Assembly: GCF_030182585.1 (NCBI RefSeq)
Contig: NZ_JARXOW010000001.1
Coordinates: 1,674,001-1,738,000 of the forward strand
DNA length: 64,000 nucleotides
DNA from: Pedobacter faecalis
Lineage (GTDB): Bacteria; Bacteroidota; Bacteroidia; Sphingobacteriales; Sphingobacteriaceae
Direction: 5' to 3'
In this document: piece by piece, positions 1 to 9,151 of the stretch
Layout: the number at the start of each line of letters is the position of its first letter
Position numbering within the stretch: position 1 is the stretch's first letter
Position numbers and translations under genes: made by a program
The notes under the pieces: model-generated
What the model was told of the DNA's origin: nothing
The model's database searches: none
The model's input: only the letters and a program-made list of their open reading frames with translations

Positions 1-509
1 CCGTGGAGTTCAGCAATCATGTAGGTATGCCGCTTTATGACGCTATTGCCTTTGTAAACCGCACCCTGAAGCACTATGGTTTGGAAAATGATATCCGCAT
101 TATTGCCTCAGGCAAGATTGTTACCGGTTTCGACATCATAAAAGCGCTGTCGCTGGGCGCCCACTGCTGCTATAGTGCACGAGGCATGATGCTGGCGCTG
201 GGCTGCGTGCAGGCTCTGCAGTGCAATAGCGGTAAATGTCCGGCGGGCATAGCGACGCAAGATAAAGCCAGGGCATACGGACTTGATGTGCGCGACAAGC
301 GTGCGCGGGTGGCCAACTACCATAAGCAGACCCTAACCGCCGCAGTCCAGTTGATGGAAGCCGCCGGCTTTGCCGACCTGTCGGAGATCAGCCCGGCAAA
401 AATATTCCGCAAGTTGAACAGTCACCAGACCCTGAGCTTTCAGGACATCTACTTTCAGAATAAAAACGACTACAGAGAAAACTGGTTCAAATCAAGGATT
501 TTAAACTAA
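1..509 (+). CDS. FMN-binding glutamate synthase family protein, C-terminal part
   Basis: The reading frame is open from the window edge, so the true start lies upstream; the visible 168 codons are the C-terminal part. The segment IIASGKIVTGFDIIKAL, followed by a Cys-rich stretch (ALGCVQALQCNSGKCPAGIAT), is typical of the GltB-like FMN-binding (beta/alpha)8 domain, which holds FMN and a 3Fe-4S cluster and forms glutamate from 2-oxoglutarate and ammonia in full glutamate synthase. Stand-alone versions of this domain exist whose exact substrate is unknown, and the missing N-terminus prevents telling them apart. The GreA/GreB-like gene follows after 12 bp and may be cotranscribed. Confidence 0.85.
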   Translation, partial: VEFSNHVGMPLYDAIAFVNRTLKHYGLENDIRIIASGKIVTGFDIIKALSLGAHCCYSARGMMLALGCVQALQCNSGKCPAGIATQDKARAYGLDVRDKRARVANYHKQTLTAAVQLMEAAGFADLSEISPAKIFRKLNSHQTLSFQDIYFQNKNDYRENWFKSRILN

Positions 510-521
510 AAATATATTGTT

Positions 522-911
522 ATGAATTTAAACTCGAACATCCCGGTAATCATCAGGGAAGATGATTATCAGTTACTTAAACCGTATTTTACTAAAACCG
601 ACGGCAGCTCAGGCGACATGTCGCTCTCGGCCGAACTCGGCAGAGCCGTGGTGGTTAAAAAATATGCCTTTCCGCCGCACGTCATCCGCATCAATTCGCG
701 GGTGCAGATTGTCGACGAAGAGAACGGCTCCTCAAGGGAAGTATGCCTCGTGTTGCCGCAGCATGCCAATATCAAGGAGAATAAGATTTCGATCCTATCC
801 CCTATCGGCGCCGCCCTCATCGGCTTCAGCAAGGGCGAAACTGTGCAATGGAAAGTGCCGGCAGGCCTGAAGAAGTTCAGGATTGCTGAGGTGCATAATG
901 AGGAGGATTAA
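522..911 (+). CDS. GreA/GreB family elongation factor (Rnk-like)
   Basis: A 129-residue cytoplasmic protein. The C-terminal half (about residues 55-125: VRINSRVQIVDEENG through ISILSPIGAALIGF and VQWKVPAG) matches the GreA/GreB C-terminal domain that binds RNA polymerase. The N-terminal part is short and lacks the long coiled coil of true GreA/GreB, as in Rnk (regulator of nucleoside diphosphate kinase), so transcript cleavage is unlikely to be its job. By family knowledge it probably docks at the secondary channel of RNA polymerase. It lies 12 bp behind the glutamate synthase-like gene and ends at a strong hairpin. Confidence 0.82.
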   Translation: MNLNSNIPVIIREDDYQLLKPYFTKTDGSSGDMSLSAELGRAVVVKKYAFPPHVIRINSRVQIVDEENGSSREVCLVLPQHANIKENKISILSPIGAALIGFSKGETVQWKVPAGLKKFRIAEVHNEED

Positions 912-928
912 TGCTCTGAGGGTTTGAT

Positions 929-959
929 CGGGCGACATTATACAGATGCCGCCCGTTTT
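929..959 (+). terminator. Intrinsic terminator between convergent genes
   Basis: Arms 929-938 (CGGGCGACAT) and 946-955 (ATGCCGCCCG) pair over 10 bp with one G-U, enclose a 7-nt loop and are followed by TTTT. It ends the GreA/GreB-like gene and lies just before the stop of the opposing thioredoxin gene at 963. Confidence 0.75.
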
Positions 960-962
960 ATC

Positions 963-3251
963 TTACAGCTGACTAAAAGCTGCAATAACTTTCTTCCAAT
1001 CCTTTCCGAAATCGACCTGTATCATCTTACCCTCGGGTGAGACGATGATCTTGGAGGGATAACCTCTTATCGCATAATTGCGTTGAATAACCCCGTCTGA
1101 CATCGCTACCGGGATGCCGAACTTGTTCTCCGCAAGATATGCTTTTACTTTATCCTCCTGATCGTTACAGGCAACACTCAGAAACTGGACGTTTTTATGT
1201 TTGCCATCCTTTACTTCGTCACTGAAGCGGTTGACTTCGGGCATTTCAGCCCGGCACGGCCCGCACCAGGTACCCCAGAAATCCATGACCAACCATTTAC
1301 CTTTAAAATCGGCCAGGCTATGCTGACCGCCGTTCACCGCAGCAAGCGCAAAAGTTGGGGCAGCAGGCCAGCCACTTACAATCCGCTTTTGAAAAAAGGC
1401 AGAAAAATCATCCTTCTTAAACTTTTCTTCGTACAGCTTCTTCATTTCAAGGATTTGCTCGGGCATAGCCGTGATATGAGTTACGAAGACATCAGACGCT
1501 TCGGCCTCATTGCCGACCGCCAATAGCTTTTCGATGAACAGGTCGCGGTACCCTTCTTTGGTATCAAGCAACGCCCGATCGTAAAAACTCATATACGCTT
1601 TTTCCTTACCGCTTGCCGGTGAATATTGTGCAGCTTTAGATAAGCTCTGGAATGCAGAACCGTCGCCTTTCGCCTCATCCCTTAGAAACTTCAGGTAATA
1701 AGCTCCGGCCAGTAAATTTTTATCAAGATGCTTTCTCGCGCTTAAGGAATCGGCGGTAAACCGTTCCAACCGTGCTATCGTACCATCGAGGAGCGCTCCC
1801 GCTTCGACTGGGCGACCAGCTGCCTGGAGCATTTGATACACCAGCAGCGCATAACGTGAACCGTTACCTGCCTGAATGTCCTGATCAGACATATCATGGA
1901 ATGTTTTAGCCGCTGCAATTGCAGCCTCCGCACTTGATGCTTGCTTGGCCTTAGACCAAATGGCCAGGGGCCTTACTTTCTTGAGATACTCAGCATCCTT
2001 ACTGGCAAGCATCATACCGCTCAGCACATAAGCCTTGTCTATTTTGCCGTCCAGTTGATCCGGACTTTTTGCCCCGCGTACGGCCTGACAAAAGGAGCTT
2101 TGCAGCCAGCTATCTAAAGCTTCCGTCTTTGCGGCATAGGTGGTCAGATCGTAGAGCGACACTACATCCTGCTCTCCATAATAGGTAAAACTCAGTTTGT
2201 TCACCAGGTGGATGTAATTGCCAGCGAGAAGCCTGTTGGGCGTAGCGCGGAGTAAGGAGTCGTACATTGAATCTGCTTTATCGCCATCCACGCGCTGCAG
2301 GGCACTCAGCCTGTTCTGAATATAATAATTGTCGTTGACAAACCGAGAGTCTGGTTTCTTAAACAATGCAAAAACCCGCGTCGAATCGTGTTTACCAAAT
2401 TCCTTTAAAGCATCGCTCCAGTAGCTAAACCTTACTGCCATATTAATCCAGGCGGTATCAAGTGGCTTGCGCTCTTTAAACGGCATTAGCTTTTGAACTA
2501 CCGATACATCTACCCGGGCATTGTTGCTGATCCCCGCCTGCGGACTCTGCTTAAACTGCGTTTTATTTTCGGATCTGGATTCTTTAATCAAACCGGTTTT
2601 TTTGTCGACCACAAATTTCCGCACTCCGAAAACGTCCTCTGTCTGACTTGAAACCTGATAAGTTGTAGTATGTGCTGTGCTGTTCAAGGTGCTAAGGCTC
2701 ATGCTATTTTCCCCTGCGGCAGCAGCTTGTGCCTGCTTTATGTCTGCAGGTTTATCTTCAAAAAACAACATCTGCATCTTGCCTTGAATCAGGGTTTCAA
2801 AGTTACGCAGCATATTTTCGGCAATTTCACTCTCGATATTCCAGGAACCAAGCCTTTGCTTTAACGCTTCCTCAGCACCGGTTACAGACAACACCTTCCC
2901 GCCGGGCGAGACGGAGACCTGGAAAGGCTGATTTAAAAGCGCCAGCTGTTCGAGAATTGCGGTATTTCTAAAATCCACATCCTTAATCTTATCCGTATTG
3001 AGCAACGTTCCCCCCATTTGCGAAGAACCGAAAGTTGCATGTACCAACTTGCACTCCAGCATAAAGTTCCCGTCTTTATTCCTGCCAAGCGACTTAAAAG
3101 CATAAGTATCCGTAATTTCTGAAGGATAACTGCCCTTATCTGTTTGTGTCGTTTGTATTTCGAAACTGTGGTTCTTTGGCAGATTGAGCGTTTGCGCTTT
3201 GGTGCCCATGCTGAGCAGCAAAGCAAATGCGAGCGATAATTGGACTTTCAT
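963..3251 (-). CDS. Secreted TlpA-like thioredoxin-domain protein with large N-terminal extension
   Basis: A 762-residue exported protein. It starts with a signal peptide (hydrophobic LSLAFALLLSMGTKAQ, cleavage after about residue 19). Residues about 20-260 resemble DUF6263-like regions of Bacteroidota surface proteins; the middle is helical and TPR-like. The C-terminal 130 residues are a TlpA/AhpC-TSA thioredoxin fold with the active site WGTWCGPC (Cys663 and Cys666) and a cis-Pro region GYPSKII. It is probably a periplasmic or surface thiol-disulfide oxidoreductase; its partner is unknown. The ATG at 3251 is divergent from the next gene across a 66-bp gap. It is much longer than classical TlpA (about 200 residues). 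Confidence 0.8.
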   Translation of the reverse strand: MKVQLSLAFALLLSMGTKAQTLNLPKNHSFEIQTTQTDKGSYPSEITDTYAFKSLGRNKDGNFMLECKLVHATFGSSQMGGTLLNTDKIKDVDFRNTAILEQLALLNQPFQVSVSPGGKVLSVTGAEEALKQRLGSWNIESEIAENMLRNFETLIQGKMQMLFFEDKPADIKQAQAAAAGENSMSLSTLNSTAHTTTYQVSSQTEDVFGVRKFVVDKKTGLIKESRSENKTQFKQSPQAGISNNARVDVSVVQKLMPFKERKPLDTAWINMAVRFSYWSDALKEFGKHDSTRVFALFKKPDSRFVNDNYYIQNRLSALQRVDGDKADSMYDSLLRATPNRLLAGNYIHLVNKLSFTYYGEQDVVSLYDLTTYAAKTEALDSWLQSSFCQAVRGAKSPDQLDGKIDKAYVLSGMMLASKDAEYLKKVRPLAIWSKAKQASSAEAAIAAAKTFHDMSDQDIQAGNGSRYALLVYQMLQAAGRPVEAGALLDGTIARLERFTADSLSARKHLDKNLLAGAYYLKFLRDEAKGDGSAFQSLSKAAQYSPASGKEKAYMSFYDRALLDTKEGYRDLFIEKLLAVGNEAEASDVFVTHITAMPEQILEMKKLYEEKFKKDDFSAFFQKRIVSGWPAAPTFALAAVNGGQHSLADFKGKWLVMDFWGTWCGPCRAEMPEVNRFSDEVKDGKHKNVQFLSVACNDQEDKVKAYLAENKFGIPVAMSDGVIQRNYAIRGYPSKIIVSPEGKMIQVDFGKDWKKVIAAFSQL

Positions 3252-3317
3252 ACTTTGGTTATTTCAAATAAAGATATGGATTTTTTTGACCTGTCAAATA
3301 GTTTTATATTCGCTGGC

Positions 3318-4880
3318 ATGCAGCGCAAACTGATTCATTATCTGATATTTTTCGTGTTCATGTCGACCCACCCGGCCTTTGGTCAGCAAACCCTGCCCGA
3401 CCAGATCAGTTTTACACGTCAGGCCGTACGCCGACTGATCTTCGATGAAGGCCAATCGATTCCCCTGGCCAAACTGGACCCGCAGAAAATCGTCGGAATG
3501 GAGTCGATGCATCCGGTGGCGCACTATCTGCCGAACCAGTCTGAAATTTCTATTGAGCAAGGCAAGCTTGTTATCGAATCGGCACAGAAAACGCAAACCG
3601 CCACCTGGATGGGCGGATTTAATCCCTTTTCCACTTACACCATCGATCTGAATTCGTGTGCCGGGGAAGGGGAATTGGGCTTTGAGTTCTCTGATCCGGC
3701 TAAGAAGGAACAAATATTTATTACGATAGAATACAAAGGCGGCATGTTGACCGGCGCGAGACTGAGGCTAAACAACAATACTCACTTAATCAAAGAATCG
3801 TCCATTACGGTGCCTGGTGTCGAAAACACAACCCTGAAAGGCAGGATCATTTTGCAAATGCTTGGTAGTGGACTTGTGCTCTACCTGCAAAAAGGGGAGC
3901 TGCCGCAAGTGATCGGACAAGCTGATTTTAACAAGGACATAGATCTGCGGAGCAAAGAGCGGATCCATACCTTTCAATCACATTTGTTTTCATCGATAAG
4001 CTCCGGCAAAGTCAGCATCAACAAGGCCGGCATGGCGCTGACCACTGGCACCGGCCAGGCCGACATCCGCGCCATAACCTATGAAAATGGAGAGCCGCTT
4101 CTCGATCAGGGAAGATTGTGGTACACCATGTCTATTCGCGGGCGTGCCCTTCCTCATCATATCCAGGGCGTGTTCAGCATGGACCCAACGGTGTTTGATG
4201 TTAAGCTGGAAGGCATTATTGTGTTCGATCGCAACGATGGCCTGCTCAGAAATGAAGTGGCTTCACACATTTTCTTCGACCGCCGCGATAAGATCTGGCG
4301 GGGAATTACCACTGGTTTTAGTGCATATGCCAATCCCGACAAAGAGAAAAAGCAACTGCTCACCATAGAAAGTAGAAAAGATCCAAGGTTCGGATTTTCG
4401 GTGATGACCGCCGCACCGTTTGGGATTGTGGGCGACATTGAAGATCCGCACATCCTTTTCGATGAACAGGCAAAAAAATGGCGCATACTTACCTGCGAAA
4501 ATCATGATGGTTATAAAGCTGTTATCCTTGAATCGGCCCATTGGAACAAGGGCTACAAAAAGATAGCAGGCCCGGTGGCCCATAATTCTACCGGCACATC
4601 CATTCAAAAGATAGATGGCCGCTATTATTGTTTTTCCGGCAGTTCTGAACGGCAAATTTTTATATACACCTACCCAGATCTTAGGGAGGCCGGGGTTTTA
4701 AAGATGGACCTGCCGCCATGGAGCGAAACATCAGGGACCCGGGTATGGCCCAATGTGGTGCAGTTGCCCGAGGGCTACCCTTTCCGTTTCGTCGCCCTGA
4801 TGATGGACCGGTTCAACTATCCTGGCTTAAGCGGTCCGAACTGGACTTACGGGGCGCTATACCTCTATCGTGGTAAATAA
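3318..4880 (+). CDS. Secreted protein of unknown function, possible beta-propeller glycosidase-like
   Basis: A 520-residue protein. I chose the ATG at 3318 because it opens directly into a signal peptide (MQRKLIHYLIFFVF, cleavage after AFGQ); the upstream ATG at 3240 would overlap the start of the divergent gene and add 26 residues without signal character. The C-terminal half has repeated Trp/Asp-rich strands (DKIWRGITTGFSAYANP, IEDPHILFDEQAKKWRI, YYCFSGSSE, TRVWPNVVQL) resembling five-bladed propeller glycosidases (GH32/43/117-like), but I cannot assign a catalytic triad. The N-terminal half may be a beta-sandwich. Function is therefore open; a role in polysaccharide binding or cleavage is an inference. 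Confidence 0.6.
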   Translation: MQRKLIHYLIFFVFMSTHPAFGQQTLPDQISFTRQAVRRLIFDEGQSIPLAKLDPQKIVGMESMHPVAHYLPNQSEISIEQGKLVIESAQKTQTATWMGGFNPFSTYTIDLNSCAGEGELGFEFSDPAKKEQIFITIEYKGGMLTGARLRLNNNTHLIKESSITVPGVENTTLKGRIILQMLGSGLVLYLQKGELPQVIGQADFNKDIDLRSKERIHTFQSHLFSSISSGKVSINKAGMALTTGTGQADIRAITYENGEPLLDQGRLWYTMSIRGRALPHHIQGVFSMDPTVFDVKLEGIIVFDRNDGLLRNEVASHIFFDRRDKIWRGITTGFSAYANPDKEKKQLLTIESRKDPRFGFSVMTAAPFGIVGDIEDPHILFDEQAKKWRILTCENHDGYKAVILESAHWNKGYKKIAGPVAHNSTGTSIQKIDGRYYCFSGSSERQIFIYTYPDLREAGVLKMDLPPWSETSGTRVWPNVVQLPEGYPFRFVALMMDRFNYPGLSGPNWTYGALYLYRGK

Positions 4881-4889
4881 AATACATGA

Positions 4890-4954
4890 TTGAACGATCC
4901 TTGAATGATCGTTGAGCAATGGTTGAATGATCCAACGACCATTCAACCATTGCT
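4890..4954. repeat. 11-nt tandem repeats with a perfect 15-bp inverted repeat
   Basis: Four adjacent 11-nt units begin at 4890, 4901, 4912 and 4923 (consensus TTGAAYGATCS; the third unit is degenerate, TTGAGCAATGG). The last two units overlap the left arm of a perfect 15-bp inverted repeat: 4915-4929 (AGCAATGGTTGAATG) and 4940-4954 (CATTCAACCATTGCT) with a 10-nt loop. No T-run follows. It occupies the 166-bp gap between the secreted protein and the YciF-like gene and could be a transcript-end hairpin or a repetitive element. Confidence 0.75.
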
Positions 4955-5046
4955 GGAGCATTGTATAAGGAGTATATATGATACTGTCTAAAACTACTTA
5001 GCAGCACGATTGTTAGGTATGGGTATTACACCCTATACATAACCCT

Positions 5047-5598
5047 ATGAAAGCTAAAAGTGGATCTGAACCTAAGTTCAGCACAAAAACAAATCCGGCA
5101 GCGGAGCCGGCATTGAAGGAACTATTTGTAGACAGCATTAAAGACTTATACTGGGCAGAGAATCACCTGGTGAAAACGCTGCCTAAAATGCAGAAATCTG
5201 CGACATCTTCGGAACTTGCTGGAGCGATTGGCAAGCATCTTACCGAGACGGAAACACATGTAAAAAGGCTCGAGCAGATTTTTGATCTGCTGGGCGAAAA
5301 GCCGCAGGCCAAAAAGTGCGACGCGATGGAAGGGCTGGCCAAAGAGGGCGAAAGCATCATTGAGAGCACTGAGGCTGGGACGGCTACACGCGATGTTGGG
5401 ATCATCTTAGCGTCGCAAAAAGTGGAGCATTATGAAATTGCCTCTTATGGCGGACTGGTTCAGCTGGCGGCTACACTGGGCCTTTCAGACGTTGCCGAGG
5501 TACTTACTCAAACACTTGAGGAAGAAAAGAATGCCGATCTGAACCTGACCGAGATCGCAGAAAAGAATATAAACTATAAAGCTGCTGAGGAGGCATAA
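5047..5598 (+). CDS. YciE/YciF family ferritin-like protein (DUF892)
   Basis: A 183-residue protein of almost wholly helical character. The region from about residue 20 (LKELFVDSIKDLYWAENHLV) to 170 matches the DUF892 four-helix bundle, with Glu and His residues placed as in ferritin-like di-metal sites (AENHL; ETETHVKRLEQIF; QKVEHYEIASYG; LEEEKNADL). Family members are small, stress-induced proteins thought to bind iron; catalytic activity is not established for this one. It precedes the large catalase by 7 bp, so the two are very probably one operon for oxidative or general stress. Confidence 0.88.
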   Translation: MKAKSGSEPKFSTKTNPAAEPALKELFVDSIKDLYWAENHLVKTLPKMQKSATSSELAGAIGKHLTETETHVKRLEQIFDLLGEKPQAKKCDAMEGLAKEGESIIESTEAGTATRDVGIILASQKVEHYEIASYGGLVQLAATLGLSDVAEVLTQTLEEEKNADLNLTEIAEKNINYKAAEEA

Positions 5599-5605
5599 CT
5601 GAACT

Positions 5606-7825
5606 ATGGCAAAGAAAAACTCACCTCCAAAACAGGGTACGGAGAAGGCGATAGACCGCAAACTCGTACCTCAGCAGGAAACTGAAAAAACGAAGTCGCT
5701 CCTCCCGCACACTGCGGATGCAACCGACGAAAAGATGACCACCAATCATGGTGTAAAAATAAATGACGACCAGAACTCACTGAAAGCGGGAGAGCGTGGC
5801 GCGACCTTGCTGGAAGATTTTATATTGAGAGAAAAGATTACGCATTTTGACCATGAGCGCATCCCGGAACGCGTTGTACATGCACGGGGTTCGGGTGCGC
5901 ATGGCGTCTTCAAACTCTACAAATCTCAGTCGGCATACACTAAAGCGGCCTTTTTAAACGATACCGACATTGAAACGCCCGTGTTCGTGCGCTTCTCTAC
6001 GGTTGCCGGATCTAGGGGGTCGACCGACCTGGCCCGCGATGTAAGGGGCTTTGCGGTTAAGTTTTATACCCAGGAAGGCAATTTTGACCTGGTGGGCAAC
6101 AATATGCCTGTATTTTTCATCCAGGACGCCCTGAAGTTTCCCGACCTGGTGCATGCCGTGAAGCCTGAACCGGATAATGAGATACCGCAGGCTGCTTCGG
6201 CGCACGATACTTTCTGGGACTTCATTTCGCTGATGCCCGAGTCGGCACACATGATTATGTGGCTGATGAGCGACCGCGCCATTCCGCGAAGTTACCGGAT
6301 GATGGAGGGCTTTGGCGTGCACACGTTCAGGCTAATCAACGCGAAAGGAAAATCCAGCTTCGTGAAATTTCATTGGAAGCCGCTCTTGGGTGTACACTCT
6401 GTGGCTTGGGACGAAGCTCAGAACATTTCCGGAAAGGACCCTGATTTTCATCGTCGCGACCTTTGGGATGCGATTGAAGCGGGGGCATTCCCTGAATGGG
6501 AACTTGGTTTGCAAATCGTGCCGGAGGAAGATGAGTTTAAATATGATTTTGATCTCCTGGATCCCACTAAGATTATTCCTGAAGAACTTGTGCCGGTGCA
6601 ACGTGTTGGTAAAATGACCCTGAACCGCAATCCGGACAATTTCTTTGCGGAAACAGAGCAGGTGGCTTTTCACGTTGGCCATATTGTTCCGGGCATCGAC
6701 TTTACCAACGATCCGCTGATGCAGGGCAGGTTGTTTTCATATACAGATACGCAACTGATCAGGCTGGGGGGACCGAATTTTCATGAGATCCCGATCAATA
6801 GGCCGGTCGTTCCCGTACACAACAACCAGCGCGACGGCTTTATGCGCCAGACGATCAATCGCGGGAAAGCCAGCTATAATCCGAATACGCTGGGCAACAA
6901 TGATCCGGTGCAGGTTAAGGCAGCCGATGGTGGCTTTACCTCTTACCAGGAACGTATCGACGCGAAAAAGATCCGCGCAAGAAGCGATAGTTTCAGGGAT
7001 CACTTTAGTCAGGCCCGGTTATTCTTCAACAGTCAGTCGGACCCCGAAAAGAACCATTTGGTAGATGCCCTGGTATTTGAACTTGGAAAGGTAAAAACGG
7101 TTGCCATCAGGCAACGTATGTTGGGCATACTGAAACTGGTTGACGACGGACTGGCCAGTCAGGTAGCCTATGGCTTAGGGCTGCCAGTACCGCAGCAACC
7201 TGAACAACCAGTCAACAAAAGTGTACCGGCCGACGGTGATCCGGCGGACTACGAACCGATTCAGGTTGAAGGTTCATTGGATAAGTCTGACGCGCTGAGT
7301 ATGGTGAACACACCAAAGGACAGTATCGTTAGCCGTAAGATTGCCATCCTGGTGGCTGATGGCGTAACGGCCGGTTCTGTTCGGGCGATGCGCGCGGCAC
7401 TTGAGGCACAGGGGGCAATTGCTGAGCTGATTGCACCACGACTTGGAGAGGTGACGGCAGCCGACGGCACGTTTCTCACGGTTGACCATAGCTTCCTGAC
7501 CGCGGCATCGGTTTTGTTTGATGCTGTCTACGTGCCGGGAGGAACCAACAGCGTTGCGACACTCGAAGCAGAAGCTAATGCGGTACATTTTCTGAATGAG
7601 GCCTTTAAGCATTGCAAGGCGATTGCCGCGGATGAGCAGGCGATGCAGGTATTGGAGGCTACCTATTTTCATAAGAAACTGCCCGATGAGTTTAGCGAGG
7701 AGACCGTACTTAAGGAGGGCGTTGCTGTAGGCGGCGATGTTGAAAAACTGAGCGATCTCTTTATCAAAGCAATTAAACTGCATCGTTTCTGGGAGAGAGA
7801 AAAGCCAAGGATGGTTCCGGCTTAA
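5606..7825 (+). CDS. katE: Catalase HPII-type (clade 2, large subunit)
   Basis: A 739-residue heme catalase that splits hydrogen peroxide into water and oxygen in the cytoplasm. The distal His is in RVVHARG (His92), the conserved Asn in [11 protein letters not shown] (165/166), and the proximal Tyr in [10 protein letters not shown]. After the catalase core and helical domain (to about 560) comes a C-terminal class-I glutamine amidotransferase/DJ-1-like domain (about 573-700, [22 protein letters not shown]), diagnostic of large-subunit HPII enzymes (E. coli KatE has 753 residues). It follows the YciF-like gene by 7 bp and faces an ankyrin-repeat gene across a shared terminator. Confidence 0.95.
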   Translation: MAKKNSPPKQGTEKAIDRKLVPQQETEKTKSLLPHTADATDEKMTTNHGVKINDDQNSLKAGERGATLLEDFILREKITHFDHERIPERVVHARGSGAHGVFKLYKSQSAYTKAAFLNDTDIETPVFVRFSTVAGSRGSTDLARDVRGFAVKFYTQEGNFDLVGNNMPVFFIQDALKFPDLVHAVKPEPDNEIPQAASAHDTFWDFISLMPESAHMIMWLMSDRAIPRSYRMMEGFGVHTFRLINAKGKSSFVKFHWKPLLGVHSVAWDEAQNISGKDPDFHRRDLWDAIEAGAFPEWELGLQIVPEEDEFKYDFDLLDPTKIIPEELVPVQRVGKMTLNRNPDNFFAETEQVAFHVGHIVPGIDFTNDPLMQGRLFSYTDTQLIRLGGPNFHEIPINRPVVPVHNNQRDGFMRQTINRGKASYNPNTLGNNDPVQVKAADGGFTSYQERIDAKKIRARSDSFRDHFSQARLFFNSQSDPEKNHLVDALVFELGKVKTVAIRQRMLGILKLVDDGLASQVAYGLGLPVPQQPEQPVNKSVPADGDPADYEPIQVEGSLDKSDALSMVNTPKDSIVSRKIAILVADGVTAGSVRAMRAALEAQGAIAELIAPRLGEVTAADGTFLTVDHSFLTAASVLFDAVYVPGGTNSVATLEAEANAVHFLNEAFKHCKAIAADEQAMQVLEATYFHKKLPDEFSEETVLKEGVAVGGDVEKLSDLFIKAIKLHRFWEREKPRMVPA

Positions 7826-7848
7826 TAAGTCGGGGACCATAATAACGA

Positions 7849-7892
7849 AAAAGCGCGTAGCAGGGATCGAACCCTTCGTTACGCGCCTTTTT
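7849..7892. terminator. Bidirectional intrinsic terminator
   Basis: Arms 7853-7859 (GCGCGTA) and 7880-7886 (TACGCGC), with inner AGGG/CCCT pairing, are flanked by an A-run on the left and CTTTTTT on the right, so it can act on both strands. It separates the convergent catalase and ankyrin genes. Confidence 0.8.
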
Positions 7893-7903
7893 TATGACTG
7901 TTT

Positions 7904-8392
7904 TTAGCTCGCTTTGGCCATAGATTCAAGAATGTTAAGCCCTTCCGTATTGCCTTGTTGTGCTGCAAGATCAAATACAGACAGGCCACGAACGTCGAGC
8001 AGCGTAGCATCGGCACCAGCATTGAGCAGCAACTTCAGGAGCTCGTTTCTGCCAAACATGGCGGCAAACATAAGTGCCGTTCCACCATTTCCATGCTGCA
8101 GATCGAGCGAGGCACCATTTTCAATCAGCAGTGTAGCGATCTGTTCATATCCCTTAAACGCCACACCCATCAGCGCGGTGTTTCCGCCGTTGTCGGCCGC
8201 ATTAATGTCGGCCCCGTTTTCTATGAGAAATTTTGCTGCCTGGTATTGATTGTTATAGCATGCAATGATCAGCGGTGTATAGCCTTTTTCATCTCGTGCG
8301 TTTACATCTGCATTTTGCCTGACGAGTTCCTGCAGAACTTCCACGTTTCCAACGCGTGCTGCATGTATGATGATTTGAGTGTTGTTATTCAT
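7904..8392 (-). CDS. Ankyrin-repeat protein
   Basis: A 162-residue protein made of about four to five ankyrin repeats: recurrent blocks such as DEKGYTPLIIACYNNQYQAA, NGGNTALMGVAFKGYEQIA and GNGGTALMFAAMFGRNELL, each with the G-TPL/TAL turn and a following Leu-rich helix (LLIENGAS, LLLNAGAD). No signal peptide is visible, so it is probably cytoplasmic. Ankyrin repeats bind proteins. In several Proteobacteria a small ankyrin protein encoded beside a catalase supports catalase activity (AnkB with KatB in Pseudomonas); the convergent position next to the catalase here suggests a similar link, but that is inference. Confidence 0.88.
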   Translation of the reverse strand: MNNNTQIIIHAARVGNVEVLQELVRQNADVNARDEKGYTPLIIACYNNQYQAAKFLIENGADINAADNGGNTALMGVAFKGYEQIATLLIENGASLDLQHGNGGTALMFAAMFGRNELLKLLLNAGADATLLDVRGLSVFDLAAQQGNTEGLNILESMAKAS

Positions 8393-8447
8393 AGCATTTG
8401 AACAATCAAATTGTACAAATGTTTAGTCCTATCAGTTGGAACAAACT

Positions 8448-9146
8448 CTACAGGGTATAAAACAAGCCTAATGAAAGCACCTGATTATAGATCTTAACGT
8501 TATTCGCCTCGACATTATCTATCCAAATGAGCCCACGGCTAAAGCCTCCTTGAAAACCGATACCATTACGCAGTTGAAACGCGACTAGTGTACTCAGGCC
8601 AAAGTCGCTACGCCGCATATTTGCTTCTGCAGATCTTCCAAACTTTATCTTATCCTCTTCGTGAAACTCAAACCCATCGCCTCCAATTCGGCTTTCCATC
8701 ACAGCGTTGGCTTTGATTATGTTCCTACCTGCCACGCCAAGGGACGCGTACGGACCTACACCTAACTGAAGTTTTCCCCCTATCAGGTTAAAACCTGCGA
8801 CCAAATGTAAGGGCAGCTCAATATAATACGGCTTTGTATTTTGGTCAATAGTGACTAAAAACAACTGCCCTTCAACAAAGTCTACCTCTGCGAAGTACTG
8901 CCTGAAGCCTTTTCCAATAAAAGTCAGGCCAGGCTGAATTGATAAGGTTGTGTTGAGTGGGATGTCCACGGAAGCGCCGGCGTAAAAGGAACTCGTTTTA
9001 GAGCTTTTGATGTCGGTGTTTCCACCACCGGTGACGAATTTAGGGGCGGTTAATCCCGCCTTCACTGAAAACTTGAGTTGTTGCTGAGCGTTGGCCTGAC
9101 TATATAAGCCGGCCAGGAGCGCTAATACCAGAAAGGTTTTTTTCAT
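8448..9146 (-). CDS. Outer-membrane beta-barrel protein (PorT-like family)
   Basis: A 232-residue protein with a signal peptide (MKKTFLVLALLAGLYSQANAQ) followed by alternating strands with Gly and aromatic residues: FSVKAGLTAPKF, LSIQPGLTFIGKGF, IELPLHLVAGFNL, LQLGVGPYASLGV, and a C-terminal LSLGLFYTL ending on an aliphatic residue. This is the eight-stranded porin-like barrel common in Bacteroidota (PF13568-type). No substrate can be inferred. It is encoded downstream of the SRPBCC gene on the same strand, separated by a long hairpin. Confidence 0.85.
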   Translation of the reverse strand: MKKTFLVLALLAGLYSQANAQQQLKFSVKAGLTAPKFVTGGGNTDIKSSKTSSFYAGASVDIPLNTTLSIQPGLTFIGKGFRQYFAEVDFVEGQLFLVTIDQNTKPYYIELPLHLVAGFNLIGGKLQLGVGPYASLGVAGRNIIKANAVMESRIGGDGFEFHEEDKIKFGRSAEANMRRSDFGLSTLVAFQLRNGIGFQGGFSRGLIWIDNVEANNVKIYNQVLSLGLFYTL

Positions 9147-9151
9147 TAATT

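Noticed and set aside
3240..3317. Longer start of the secreted propeller-like protein
   Set aside because: It overlaps the start codon of the divergent thioredoxin gene and has no signal sequence; the ATG at 3318 begins a clear signal peptide.
7853..7886. The terminator loop reads on the minus strand like a tRNA T-arm (GGGTTCGATCCCT)
   Set aside because: The stem does not pair as a T-arm beyond three bases, no anticodon or acceptor arms are present, and no integrase is nearby; the run of T on both sides fits a terminator.
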